Assembly: GCA_963797765.1 (NCBI GenBank)
Contig: CAWCQU010000003.1
Coordinates: 1,984,001 to 2,048,000 of the forward strand
Source: JBGPTK01 sp963797765
GTDB taxonomy: Bacteria; Acidobacteriota; Terriglobia; Acidiferrales; UBA7541
Reading direction: 5' to 3'
DNA length: 64,000 nucleotides
This document shows positions 53,506 to 61,928 of this stretch, in pieces. The translations under genes were made by a program, and so were the position numbers. The notes below the pieces were generated by a model. It had not been told where the DNA came from. It made no database searches and saw only the letters and a program-made list of their open reading frames with translations. Every line of letters begins with the position of its first letter. The stretch's first letter is position 1.

Positions 53506-54411
53506 ATGTCCATTCGGCCCGTTAAGCGTCTCATAAAATCCAAGCCCACCATCGAAGGCGCCGGTGTTCATCTGCGCCGCGCATTCGGCTTTGGAAACAC
53601 AAAGGATTTCGATCCGTTTCTCCTCCTTGACGATTTCCGCAATGACATTCCGGAAGATTACCTGGCGGGTTTCCCCTGGCATCCACACCGCGGGATTGAG
53701 ACGATCACGTATGTCCTCGCCGGAACCGTGGAGCACGGCGATAGCATGGGCAATCGTGGCGCAATTGCCGCCGGCGACATCCAATGGATGACGGCAGGCA
53801 GCGGCATCATCCACCAGGAAATGCCCAAGGGCGATCCGGATGGCCGGATGCACGGTTTCCAGTTGTGGGCCAATCTCCCCGCCTCGCTAAAAATGACGGA
53901 GCCGCGTTACCAGGAAGTGAAAGCGGTCGAAATTCCGGAAATCGTCGATGACGACGGCACGCGCGCTCGCGTCGTCTGTGGCACCTTCTGGGGAAAGCGG
54001 GGTCCGGTCGAAGGCATAGCCGCCGATCCGGTCTACATCGACGTGTCGGTTCCTCCCGGCAGACGCAAGGCGTTGCCTGTCGAAATAACCAGACACGCTT
54101 TCGCCTACGTGTTCGCGGGCGCGGGTAAATTCTGCAACGCCTCAGGCCCTCTTGCAGTGCCCACCGAGTCAGTCGGCTGGCTGGACACAGCTCCCCCGAA
54201 AGAGGCAGAGGACCGCTCGCTCGTGCTGTTCGATCGCGGCGACGAAGTAGCGGTGCAAGCCGGAGAAGACGGTATCCGTTTCCTCTTGGTCTCTGGCAAA
54301 CCACTTGAGGAACCGGTCGCATGGTACGGGCCGATCGTCATGAACACTCAGGAGCAACTCCAACAAGCTTTCAGCGAGCTTCAGAAAGGAACGTTCCTTA
54401 AGTCGGAGTAG
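53506..54411 (+). CDS. Pirin family protein
   Basis: The 301-residue cupin has DFDPFLLLDDFRNDIPEDYL, FPWHPHRGIETITYVLAGTV with the metal-binding His residues (H-P-H-R-G), SGIIHQEMPKGDP and GFQLWANLPASLKMTEPRYQ, all canonical pirin segments. Pirins bind iron and some act as quercetinases or redox sensors. GGGAGG lies 5 nt before the ATG. It is co-directional with the SDR gene and probably shares its transcript. Confidence 0.92.
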   Translation: MSIRPVKRLIKSKPTIEGAGVHLRRAFGFGNTKDFDPFLLLDDFRNDIPEDYLAGFPWHPHRGIETITYVLAGTVEHGDSMGNRGAIAAGDIQWMTAGSGIIHQEMPKGDPDGRMHGFQLWANLPASLKMTEPRYQEVKAVEIPEIVDDDGTRARVVCGTFWGKRGPVEGIAADPVYIDVSVPPGRRKALPVEITRHAFAYVFAGAGKFCNASGPLAVPTESVGWLDTAPPKEAEDRSLVLFDRGDEVAVQAGEDGIRFLLVSGKPLEEPVAWYGPIVMNTQEQLQQAFSELQKGTFLKSE

Positions 54412-54438
54412 AAACGATACGCGATCGATCGACCGCAC

Positions 54439-55404
54439 TCATCCACGATCCAGCGAGGCCACATACGCGGAACCCAGCATTGGCGCTTCCTCATTCAATA
54501 TCACGCTGACCGGGATGTGCGAAAGCAACTCTCCGAGCTTTGCTTTCGCCGCGAACGCGCGCACGAGTTTCCCGCTCTTGAGTAATGGCAAAATCTTCAC
54601 TGCGATTCCCCCCGCAATGAAAATTCCACTCCGCGCCAGGGAATGCAGCGCCAGATTTCCGGCCTCTGCGCCATAAATATCAATCCAGATTTCCACAGCG
54701 CGCACGCAAATTGGGCATGTGCCGTCCAATGCATTCTTCGTGATCTCCGGCGCGGGATCGGCGCCTGCTACGTCAAAATCCGCGTGTCGAACGCCTGCAT
54801 CGAGGAAATCGTGTATTTCACGGAAACCCCTTCCGGAAAGCAGCATTTCATATTCGAGCTGACCATATTTCCGGATCATCGCCTGCGCTAGCTCTACTTC
54901 CAGTTCGGTCTGCACTCCAAAGCCTGCATGGCCCCCTTCCGTGGCATACGGAATGTGCTGCTGCCCGTTCCAGAAAAGCACCGCCTCTCCAAGCCCGGTC
55001 CCAGCCGCAATGATGGCGCGATTCGCCGCTCGAGTTGGAATTCCTGTTTGCAGAACTTCAAGCTCATTTGCCTCGAGCACTTCCAATCCGTATCCAGTCG
55101 CTTCCAGATCATTCAACAAGCGGACCTTGGAAATTCCCAAAAATTTCGCCAGATTGCTTCCATCCATCACCCACGGCAAATTTGTGGCGTGCACCGAATT
55201 GTCCACCACCGGCCCGGCAACATCGAAGCACGCCGCCGTCACTTTACTCTTCAACTGCCCGACAAAGTCCGCGATAGCGTCTTCCGCTCGAGCATATAAG
55301 TGGCTGGGATATCGCTGTTTTGAGATCAGGTGCAGCTTTCCCTGCTGGACCTCGAACGCGCCTAAATTGAATTTCGTACCCCCAACATCACCGGCGATGA
55401 TCAT
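54439..55404 (-). CDS. glk: Glucokinase
   Basis: The 321-residue protein begins IIAGDVGGTKFNLGAFEVQ, the phosphate-1 motif. It continues with ACFDVAGPVVDN, VRLLNDLEATGYGLEVL and AAGTGLGEAVLFW, typical of the Glk/ROK-unrelated glucokinase family of proteobacteria and acidobacteria that makes glucose-6-phosphate from glucose and ATP. It ends ILNEEAPMLGSAYVAS. The next gene in its direction of transcription is upstream at 55468-57012 (glucose-6-phosphate dehydrogenase), so the pair forms the entry to the pentose phosphate route. Confidence 0.92.
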   Translation of the reverse strand: MIIAGDVGGTKFNLGAFEVQQGKLHLISKQRYPSHLYARAEDAIADFVGQLKSKVTAACFDVAGPVVDNSVHATNLPWVMDGSNLAKFLGISKVRLLNDLEATGYGLEVLEANELEVLQTGIPTRAANRAIIAAGTGLGEAVLFWNGQQHIPYATEGGHAGFGVQTELEVELAQAMIRKYGQLEYEMLLSGRGFREIHDFLDAGVRHADFDVAGADPAPEITKNALDGTCPICVRAVEIWIDIYGAEAGNLALHSLARSGIFIAGGIAVKILPLLKSGKLVRAFAAKAKLGELLSHIPVSVILNEEAPMLGSAYVASLDRG

Positions 55405-55467
55405 TGTTCTCCCATTCGATCCGTTTGCGCTGCGCTGCGAAAACCACCCAATCCCGGCACAGCAGCC

Positions 55468-57012
55468 TCAAGAAATTCTCCAGTGATGCCCATCATAGTC
55501 CAGCAAATCGATGGCCTCCCGCGGCCCCCAGCTCCCCGACGCATAGTTTGGAAAAGCCGGCGGCGCCATTTGATTCCACGCCTGACGAATGGGATCGATC
55601 AGCGCCCAAGCGGCTTCTACGCTATCGGCTCGGTCGAAAAGTGTGGCGTCGCCGCGCATGCAATCATTTAACAGCGCCGAATATGCATCCCGGGAACTCG
55701 GCCCAAAAAATTCGCGATATTGAAAATCCATTCGTACCGGATGAATGTCCAGATTCGCACCGGGTGGCTTCGCGCCGAATGAGAGCGAGATTCCTTCGTC
55801 CGGCTGAATATTCAGCACCAGCCAGTTCGGTTCCACATTCTTGCCGCGAAAAACCATATGAGGTGCTTGCTTGAATTGAATGGCGATTTCAGTAGTCTGT
55901 TCCGCCAGCCGCTTTCCAGTTCGCAGATAAAACGGCACGTCCGCCCAACGCCAGTTGTCCACTTCCAGTTTCAGGGCGACGAAAGTTTCCGTGGTGGAAT
56001 CCGGCTTCACTCCTTTTTCCTGGCGATAACCGGGAACCGGCTTCCCATCGATACTGCCGGGGCCGTATTGGCCGCGCACAATCTGTTTCGCCACCGTCAT
56101 CGGCGTGAAGGGCCGGATCGACTGTAGCACTTTGATCTTCTCGTTGCGCACGGCAGTAGCATCGAAAGTGGCTGGGGGTTCGAGCGCCACCAGCGAAACA
56201 AGTTGCATCATGTGGCTTTGGATCATGTCGCGCAGCGCGCCGGCCGTTTCATAAAAAGCCGCGCGGTTTTCCACGCCCAGCTTTTCCACCATCGTAATTT
56301 CAACATGGCTGATAAAATTTCGATTCCACAAAGGCTCGAAGATTCCGTTGCCGAAGCGAAACACCAGCAGGTTTTGTACCGTTTCTTTTCCCAGGTAATG
56401 ATCGATTCGATAGACTTGCGATTCCTGGAAGACGCTCAATAGTTTTTCATTCAACTGCCGCGCGGATTCGCGGTCGTGGCCGAAAGGTTTCTCAATAATC
56501 ACTCGGACCCAGGCCTTCTCATTGGGAGGCTTGGCCAGTCCTGCCTTCCCCAATTGCTCGATCACCTGGGTATAAACCTGCGGCGGCGTGGCAAGGTAAA
56601 AAAGCCGGTTCCCCGGCAGGTTGTGCTCGCGCTCGAGTTCTCCCAAACGCTTCGCGAGTTTCTGAAAAGAATCCGGGTGATCATATTCGCCCGCAATATA
56701 GTGAAGGCTCTTCGAGAACTCGTCGAGAACCGCGGATTGTTTGTCTGCTCCTTCTTTCTTGTGGCTTAGGCCCTCCGCGCTGGTGCGGCGAAATTCTTCA
56801 TCGTGCATCTCCGTGCGCGCAAAGCCCAGAATTGCAAAGCGAGGCGCCAGGCACGAGCGGCAAGCCAGAGCATAAAGCGCGGGAATCAGTTTCCGGCGGG
56901 CCAAATCACCCGAAGCCCCAAAAATTATAATCGCGCATGGCTCGCCGGGAATTGCCTGTGACTGGCTGTCAGTTCTGGCTTCTTGTGCCACGTCAATTGC
57001 GTCAGGAGGCAA
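55468..57012 (-). CDS. zwf: Glucose-6-phosphate 1-dehydrogenase
   Basis: The 514-residue protein has AIIIFGASGDLARRKLIPAL, the NADP-binding Gly motif, VRVIIEKPFGHDRESARQLN, and YRIDHYLGKETVQNLLVFRF, the substrate-binding signature R-I-D-H-Y-L-G-K. It continues with SHMMQLVSLVALEPPATFDA and FYLRTGKRL. Length and motifs are complete. It oxidises glucose-6-phosphate with NADP. Its stop is 63 nt before the glucokinase start on the same strand, and together they supply 6-phosphogluconolactone. Confidence 0.95.
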   Translation of the reverse strand: MPPDAIDVAQEARTDSQSQAIPGEPCAIIIFGASGDLARRKLIPALYALACRSCLAPRFAILGFARTEMHDEEFRRTSAEGLSHKKEGADKQSAVLDEFSKSLHYIAGEYDHPDSFQKLAKRLGELEREHNLPGNRLFYLATPPQVYTQVIEQLGKAGLAKPPNEKAWVRVIIEKPFGHDRESARQLNEKLLSVFQESQVYRIDHYLGKETVQNLLVFRFGNGIFEPLWNRNFISHVEITMVEKLGVENRAAFYETAGALRDMIQSHMMQLVSLVALEPPATFDATAVRNEKIKVLQSIRPFTPMTVAKQIVRGQYGPGSIDGKPVPGYRQEKGVKPDSTTETFVALKLEVDNWRWADVPFYLRTGKRLAEQTTEIAIQFKQAPHMVFRGKNVEPNWLVLNIQPDEGISLSFGAKPPGANLDIHPVRMDFQYREFFGPSSRDAYSALLNDCMRGDATLFDRADSVEAAWALIDPIRQAWNQMAPPAFPNYASGSWGPREAIDLLDYDGHHWRIS

Positions 57013-57259
57013 CGAAGTTCTCCCTCATCCGAAAGTATCGCTGCCGGTTTCTTCGAAAGTCACCGAACCGGCAAACGGTGCAATAGCCCGAGGCGTCCTT
57101 TTTCTCAAAAACAGGCGCACGACGCAAGCAATCAAGTTTTTTCGATCTCGCGGTGTACTGGGGTGAGTCGCGGCCTGCTTTGCAATCGAGGTCGCGACTA
57201 GGAATTCCGATCTGATTGCAGTATCTTGAAGATGTCAGGCGAACGGTTGGGAGGCAGGC

Positions 57260-57598
57260 ATGGCGGATGAAAAATGCGGAGATCGCCCGGCGCAGCCGGC
57301 GGCACAACCGGCTCCGGCCGGGACGCACATGGTGAAGTGCGTCAAATTCGGAAAAGAATTACCCGGGCTCGACCGCATTCCCTGGAAAGGTGAGCTCGGT
57401 AAACGGGTCTATGACGGCGTCTCCAAGGAAGCCTGGAAAATGTGGATTGAACATTCCAAAATGGTGATGAACGAATTTCGACTGAATCCGCTCGACCCCA
57501 ATTCGTTTAAGATTATCGAAGAGCAAATGGAACAATTTTTCTTCGGTGAAGGCGCGAAATTGCCGGAAGGATATGTCGCCCCCAAAGCCAAGGGCTAA
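57260..57598 (+). CDS. YggX-type Fe(II)-trafficking/oxidative-damage protection protein
   Basis: The 112-residue protein has VKCVKFGKELPGLDRIPWKG, then ELGKRVYDGVSKEAWKMWIEH, NEFRLNPLDPNSFKIIEEQM and FFFGEGAKLPEG, the whole YggX family length. The conserved Cys of the family start (F-C) is here V-K-C. A 23-residue Pro/Ala-rich N-terminal extension is unusual; GGGAGG 8 nt before the ATG at 57260 supports it. YggX proteins protect Fe-S clusters. The gene points toward the ATP-grasp gene; they end about 20 nt apart. Confidence 0.88.
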   Translation: MADEKCGDRPAQPAAQPAPAGTHMVKCVKFGKELPGLDRIPWKGELGKRVYDGVSKEAWKMWIEHSKMVMNEFRLNPLDPNSFKIIEEQMEQFFFGEGAKLPEGYVAPKAKG

Positions 57599-57618
57599 TT
57601 CTTCCGTCTCCCCGGCCG

Positions 57619-58944
57619 TCACTCCTTAATACTCCCGAATTCCGGCTCGTGAGACAGCCGTCCGGTGATTGGATGTTCCACCGGCAAGCGCGGCGAAAAA
57701 ATAAAACGCAATTTCGCATGAGCGGCTCGCAAAACTGACTCTGCTTCCTCCGGTTTCTCGGCCCGCGCAAAAATGAATCCCAGATAACTTGAGCCTTCCG
57801 GCCAAGCGGCCACATAATCCCGCGATCTTGCAGTGATTTGAATTTCGTCGACACCGGGAGTTTTCTCGGCTTCGTCGAGCCCTTCCACCCGCTCAAAAAT
57901 TCCGCTGCATGGAACGGGAATCATCATCACTCCGGAAGCGCCTTCTTCTCGTGGCAGATTGTCTCCACCTAATCCAAGCGCGTTTCGCACCAACAATTCT
58001 TCCAGCGAAATTCGCGCCGGACCAAAACGAAGAGCCCGCGAGCAAAGTCCCCCAATCGGCCTTGGCGCGATTTCGAGAACCCAAGGGCCGGCTCCGTTCA
58101 CTCGAAATTCAGCGTGGAAAGGGCCGGTGACAAGACCTGCCGCGTGCACCGTTCGCTGCGCGCATACCACGATTGCTTCCTGCAACTTCGCGCTCAACCG
58201 CGAGGGAGTTACGTAAATGGTTTCCTCAAAATATGGCCCCTCCAGAGGATCGGGCTTGTCGAAAATTGCCAGCACCCGCAATCGGCCGGCATCCACCAGG
58301 CCCTCGACCGCCACTTCCCTTCCCGGAATGTAGCTCTCCACCAAGATGCGATCGAGATTCGGTTCCCGCAAGACTTGAATCTCTGGCGATTCCAACAGGG
58401 CGCGGATCCGATTCACGGCAGCGGCAAATTCTTCCGCATTGTTCGCGCGAATCACTCCCTGGCTCGCCGCCAGCGAGAGTGGTTTCAGCACGCAAGGAAA
58501 ATCGACGCGCAGCAAAACTTCGTTGAGGTCCTCGGTTAAACGAAAAGAAAAGAATTCAGGAACCTGAATTCCGGCTGATTGCAAAACTTCGCGCTGCCGC
58601 AGTTTATTCCGGCACAATTCCACCGATTCGATGGAATTGCCTCCAATGCCAAAACCCTTTGCGGCATAGGCTGCCGTTAACGTTGGCCGGTCTCCAAGAG
58701 CAAGAACCGCATCGGGAGCTTTGCCGCGCAATTCTCGTACGATTTCCTGCCCCGATTCGCTTGGATTCTCGAAATGCAGAGGCAGAGCGCCATCCGACCA
58801 GGGATCTTCGAGCTTGTGGCAGCGGTCAGTCCCAAAAATAACTTCCACGCCAAGTTTTTCCGCTGCTGCGGAGAAACCCTTCGTCTGATAGCCCAGTTTG
58901 CTCGCGAGGATGAGCAGCCGCTTCGACTTTTTCGGTTCAATCAT
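57619..58944 (-). CDS. ATP-grasp domain ligase, unassigned specificity
   Basis: The 441-residue protein opens KRLLILASKLGYQTKGFSAA (pre-ATP-grasp fold), has SVELCRNKLRQREVLQSAGI and FPCVLKPLSLAASQGVIRAN (the K-P-x-x-x-x-x-S-x-G ATP motif), ILVESYIPGREVAVEGLVD, and EFRVNGAGPWVLEIAPRPIGG with the Mg-binding E-I-x-x-R. This fits carboxylate-amine ligases such as those making dipeptides or peptide-tag products. It starts 34 nt after the true end of the radical SAM selenoprotein gene and lacks a strong Shine-Dalgarno, so translational coupling is likely. Confidence 0.85.
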   Translation of the reverse strand: MIEPKKSKRLLILASKLGYQTKGFSAAAEKLGVEVIFGTDRCHKLEDPWSDGALPLHFENPSESGQEIVRELRGKAPDAVLALGDRPTLTAAYAAKGFGIGGNSIESVELCRNKLRQREVLQSAGIQVPEFFSFRLTEDLNEVLLRVDFPCVLKPLSLAASQGVIRANNAEEFAAAVNRIRALLESPEIQVLREPNLDRILVESYIPGREVAVEGLVDAGRLRVLAIFDKPDPLEGPYFEETIYVTPSRLSAKLQEAIVVCAQRTVHAAGLVTGPFHAEFRVNGAGPWVLEIAPRPIGGLCSRALRFGPARISLEELLVRNALGLGGDNLPREEGASGVMMIPVPCSGIFERVEGLDEAEKTPGVDEIQITARSRDYVAAWPEGSSYLGFIFARAEKPEEAESVLRAAHAKLRFIFSPRLPVEHPITGRLSHEPEFGSIKE

Positions 58945-58978
58945 CTTCAGTATTCACTCAATCCTTCGATTCCGCGCA

Positions 58979-60418
58979 CTAAACAAATCCTTCCGATTGA
59001 CGCACGGCTTCGCGCGCCTTTGCGATGGCGGCCAACTGGTCGCCCGTGGGCTCCGCTCAACAATACCAGGGCTCATTCAGATACGGGATGGCTGCGCGCG
59101 CAACCAGGATGGGCTGAGCGTGTTCTGTCACAGCGCTCAATCCGGCTGCGCGATGAGCTTCGTCCCAAATCCTTTCGAAAATACGGGCTCGCGACTGTTT
59201 TAGCTTCTCACCGGAGTGAACCAATTTCTGCACTTTTACCGACAAATCGTCCACACGCGAATCCATGTTTCGCCATACGTAAACCAGCGATTCGCCATCC
59301 CATTCACCGAGCATTTTACGCATTTCACCGAGCTCGAGCAGCCGCGAGCCTGCCGGAATCAGCAGGCGGATGGCGAGCTGAATCGGCGCCACATTTTCGA
59401 CCAGTCCATTTTCAAGTATTACTTGAAGTAGGTCGCAGTAGCTCTCGAGAGTGGTCCAAGGCGAAAATGGGACGAAGGTGGGCTGAAGAACCAATCCGGT
59501 TTCGCGAAAGAGTTCGACCACCTGAAGGAATTCCGCGCGGGTGTGATGCTTCTCCAATTTATCGAGCACGGCGTCGTCTACCGATTCGATCGCGCTGGTG
59601 ACGAACAAGCATCCCGTTTCGCGCAACGCGGGCAAATGTTTGGCTTGCTGCAACAGATGTTCGACTTTGATGGTGGCGTCGTAGGTCAAGCGAGGAAATT
59701 CGCGATGCAGATCTTTCACAATCGCGAGAGCATGCGCGGGACCATTGAAAAAATCCGGATCACCGAAGGTGATGTGCTGCGCCCCCGCGAGCACTTGCCG
59801 GCGAATATCTTCCAGCACCACGCTGCGATCGACAATTCGGAATGCTCCGCCATAGACCGGCACAATCGGACAGTGACGGCACAAATGTTTGCAGCCGCGG
59901 CTGGCTTCGGTGTACCCGGCCGTTCGCGTCTCGCCGCTTGGCATTACCAGGCGTGCATACTTTTCGAGTGCAGTCATTCCGGCGCGATCCGGAACCAGAA
60001 ACTTTTGGCGGTCGAGCGAAATCACGGGTTCCTGCTGCGCGCCAATTCCGCCCGCGCTCAGCCGTGCGGCTAAATCCACCAATCCCTGCTCAAATTCCCC
60101 GCCGAGAATCGTATCCGCGCCGAGCTTGCGCAAATGAGCTTCGTTCACCGGAGCATAGAGTCCGTAAAAGCAAATGTGCGCTTGCGGATTGAGTTCGCGG
60201 ACGGGCTCGATCAATTGGATCGCCAGCCGCGTGGCCGTATGCATTGGCACATAGAATGCGACGATATCGGCGCTACGAATCAAATCTTCGCGGAAGGCTT
60301 CGCGCGAAAGGTCGAGGCAAGTAACTTCCGCTCCGGCTTTGCGCAGCCAGGCAGCGGGAGAGGCGAGGCCGAAAGGCTGACGGCCTAGTTCGTAGGTCGA
60401 GATCAGGACTACGTTCAT
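58979..60418 (-). CDS. CUAEP-tail radical SAM selenoprotein (in-frame TGA = selenocysteine)
   Basis: The main frame of 453 residues has an N-terminal cobalamin-binding-like domain (VVLISTYELGRQPFGLAS, IRSADIVAFYVPMH) and a radical SAM core with SRGCKHLCRHC (C176, C180, C183) that binds the 4Fe-4S cluster. Its ordinary stop, TGA at 59057-59059, is preceded by NEPWYC and followed in frame by AEPTGDQLAAIAKAREA and VRQSEGFV before a TAG at 58979-58981. So the tail is Cys453-Sec454-Ala-Glu-Pro, exactly the CUAEP/CCAEP tail known in a radical SAM family. The mRNA hairpin right after the TGA is the likely SECIS. Length is then 479 residues. Confidence 0.85.
59027..59044 (-). promoter_or_regulatory. 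Candidate bacterial SECIS hairpin
   Basis: On the mRNA strand GGCGACC-AGUU-GGCCGCC starts 12 nt after the UGA. Stem pairs are G-C, G-C, C-G, G-C, one A/C mismatch, then C-G and C-G, closed by a tetraloop AGUU that contains the G-U typical of SelB-binding loops. The loop G is about 21 nt downstream of the UGA, inside the usual bacterial window of about 16-37 nt. Confidence 0.6.
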
Positions 60419-60541
60419 TTTCGATTTTTCAGCTACCTGCTGACCGGCGCGACTGATCGCACTTCAATTGTACGTTGTTTTACGAATATCGCGAATTTAC
60501 TGCGAAAGAGATAATCGTTGAATATGAAAGAGATAGGCTTT

Positions 60542-60570
60542 ACCGCGGAGGCGCTGAGAACGCCGAGGGA
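60542..60570 (+). repeat. Short intergenic repeat-like sequence
   Basis: ACCGCGGAGGCGCTGAGAAC followed by GCCGAGGGA resembles the short GCGGAGGCGC-AGAG intergenic repeats that occur in many copies in Acidobacteria and other phyla. It lies between the radical SAM gene and the hydrolase relic. Only one copy is in this window, so the assignment rests on recollection of the pattern. Confidence 0.3.
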
Positions 60571-60576
60571 GGCGAT

Positions 60577-61504
60577 CTAGAAGCGCATCAAGTCGTGACC
60601 GACAACAATCTTCCCTTTGTAATATTTGCCGGCGCGGTCGAGGAATGCCTGATCGTTGTTTCCGGGCACCAGGTGAGTTAGCACCAGCATTTTCACTCCG
60701 GCGGACTGCGCCACTTTGCCCGCGTCTTCGGCGGAGGTGTGATATTGCTTCAAGCGCGCGGCCACTTCCGGCGTGTCGTGCTCATCGAAATATTCCGGCA
60801 GGCAGGCTTCGTGAATCAGGATGTCCGCGCCCTTCGCAAAAAGAATCAGATTGTCGCTCGGGACGCGTGTCGCCGGAGATGACGATGCTTTTTCCGCCGC
60901 TTTCAAAGCGGTAGCCGAAGGCAGGTTCAACCGGATGATGGTCCACGGCGAACGCGGTGACGCGAATCGTGTCATCGTGATAGACCACGCCCTCGTTGAC
61001 AATGTGCGTTTTGATTGTGGCGCCGGCGGCCGGACTGCATCTCCGTCAAGTCGCGGCGAACGTGAATATCGGCCGCGAAAAATCGAACCAGTGCGGAGGC
61101 CATCTGCCTTGTTCCGCGCGGGCCATAGAGCTCGAGAGGCGCCGCGCGTCCGAAAATCCAACTGGTATCGAAGAGATCGGGCAATCCTTCGGTGTGGTCG
61201 GAATGCAGATGGGTGAGAAACACAGCTTGAAGATTCTTCAGTTGCAAATCCGTGGCGGCCAGGCGCATGACGACTCCGCGCCCCGCGTCCACGATGAAGA
61301 ACCTCTCGCCAATCACAATCGCCGCCGACGGTCCCGCACGATTCGGATCCGGCCGAGGAAATCCCGTGCCGAGCAGAATCGCTTGCATGGTGGGTGCGAT
61401 CTTTGCGCAGGCGTGATGTTCGAAGTGACTGGCGGAGCCAGCAGGTATATCACGGCAAAGAGCGAATCGGCCACGAGCAGATGAAGCTTCGGATGACTGA
61501 ACAT
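60577..61504 (-). pseudogene. MBL-fold hydrolase (RNase Z/ElaC-like), frameshifted
   Basis: Four frame segments on the minus strand join into one protein. MFSHPKLHLLVADSLFAVIY is a signal peptide from 61504. A second frame gives MQAILLGTGFPRPDPNRAGP, FIVDAGRGVVMRLA and FLTHLHSDHTEGLPDLF with the H-x-H-x-D-H metal motif. A third gives IRVTAFAVDHHPVEPAFGYR and SIVISGDTR. A fourth gives SDNLILFAKGADILIHEACL and KMLVLTHLVPG to 60577. The shifts fall near 61400, 61030 and 60870. Either the gene is decayed or the sequence has base errors. It would otherwise be a secreted phosphodiesterase-like enzyme. Confidence 0.75.
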
Positions 61505-61558
61505 TTCGCAACTCCCGCATTTAACTGACGCACTATTCTTTCGATCGACCATATCCAC

Positions 61559-61928
61559 GTCAACTAGAAGTGGCCGATAAACTCTGAATTCGCAGGCGAC
61601 TACAATTTACCAAAATAGGAAAGCCGGGGCCAACACAAGCATTCTCGCGGGCAGAGTCGTTGGGTTGGTCGATGAAGGGAGTTCGATATGCGGCTTCTCG
61701 AAAGTGCACCGTTACTACCTGTGATAATTAACACCAGAAGGTTATGAGATGGCGACCTTAAATGAGCTATCCTAACCTCTAGATACCTTAGGCGTTAATA
61801 AACAGGAATATTATAGACGACGAGGTTGAAAGTCGTCGATCTGCGTGCGGGGCCTTGACCAGCACCAGATAGCGAGTTGAGTAAACCATTTCCATTGGTA
61901 GAAGTCTTCAACTCACCGCGAGGGATAC
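61559..61928. other. Gene-free stretch upstream of the TIR-like protein
   Basis: I see no gene here. The base composition falls in AT-content compared with the left side. The last 20 bases hold GAGGGATAC just before the ATG of the next gene. No direct repeats or insertion-sequence ends were identified. Confidence 0.4.
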
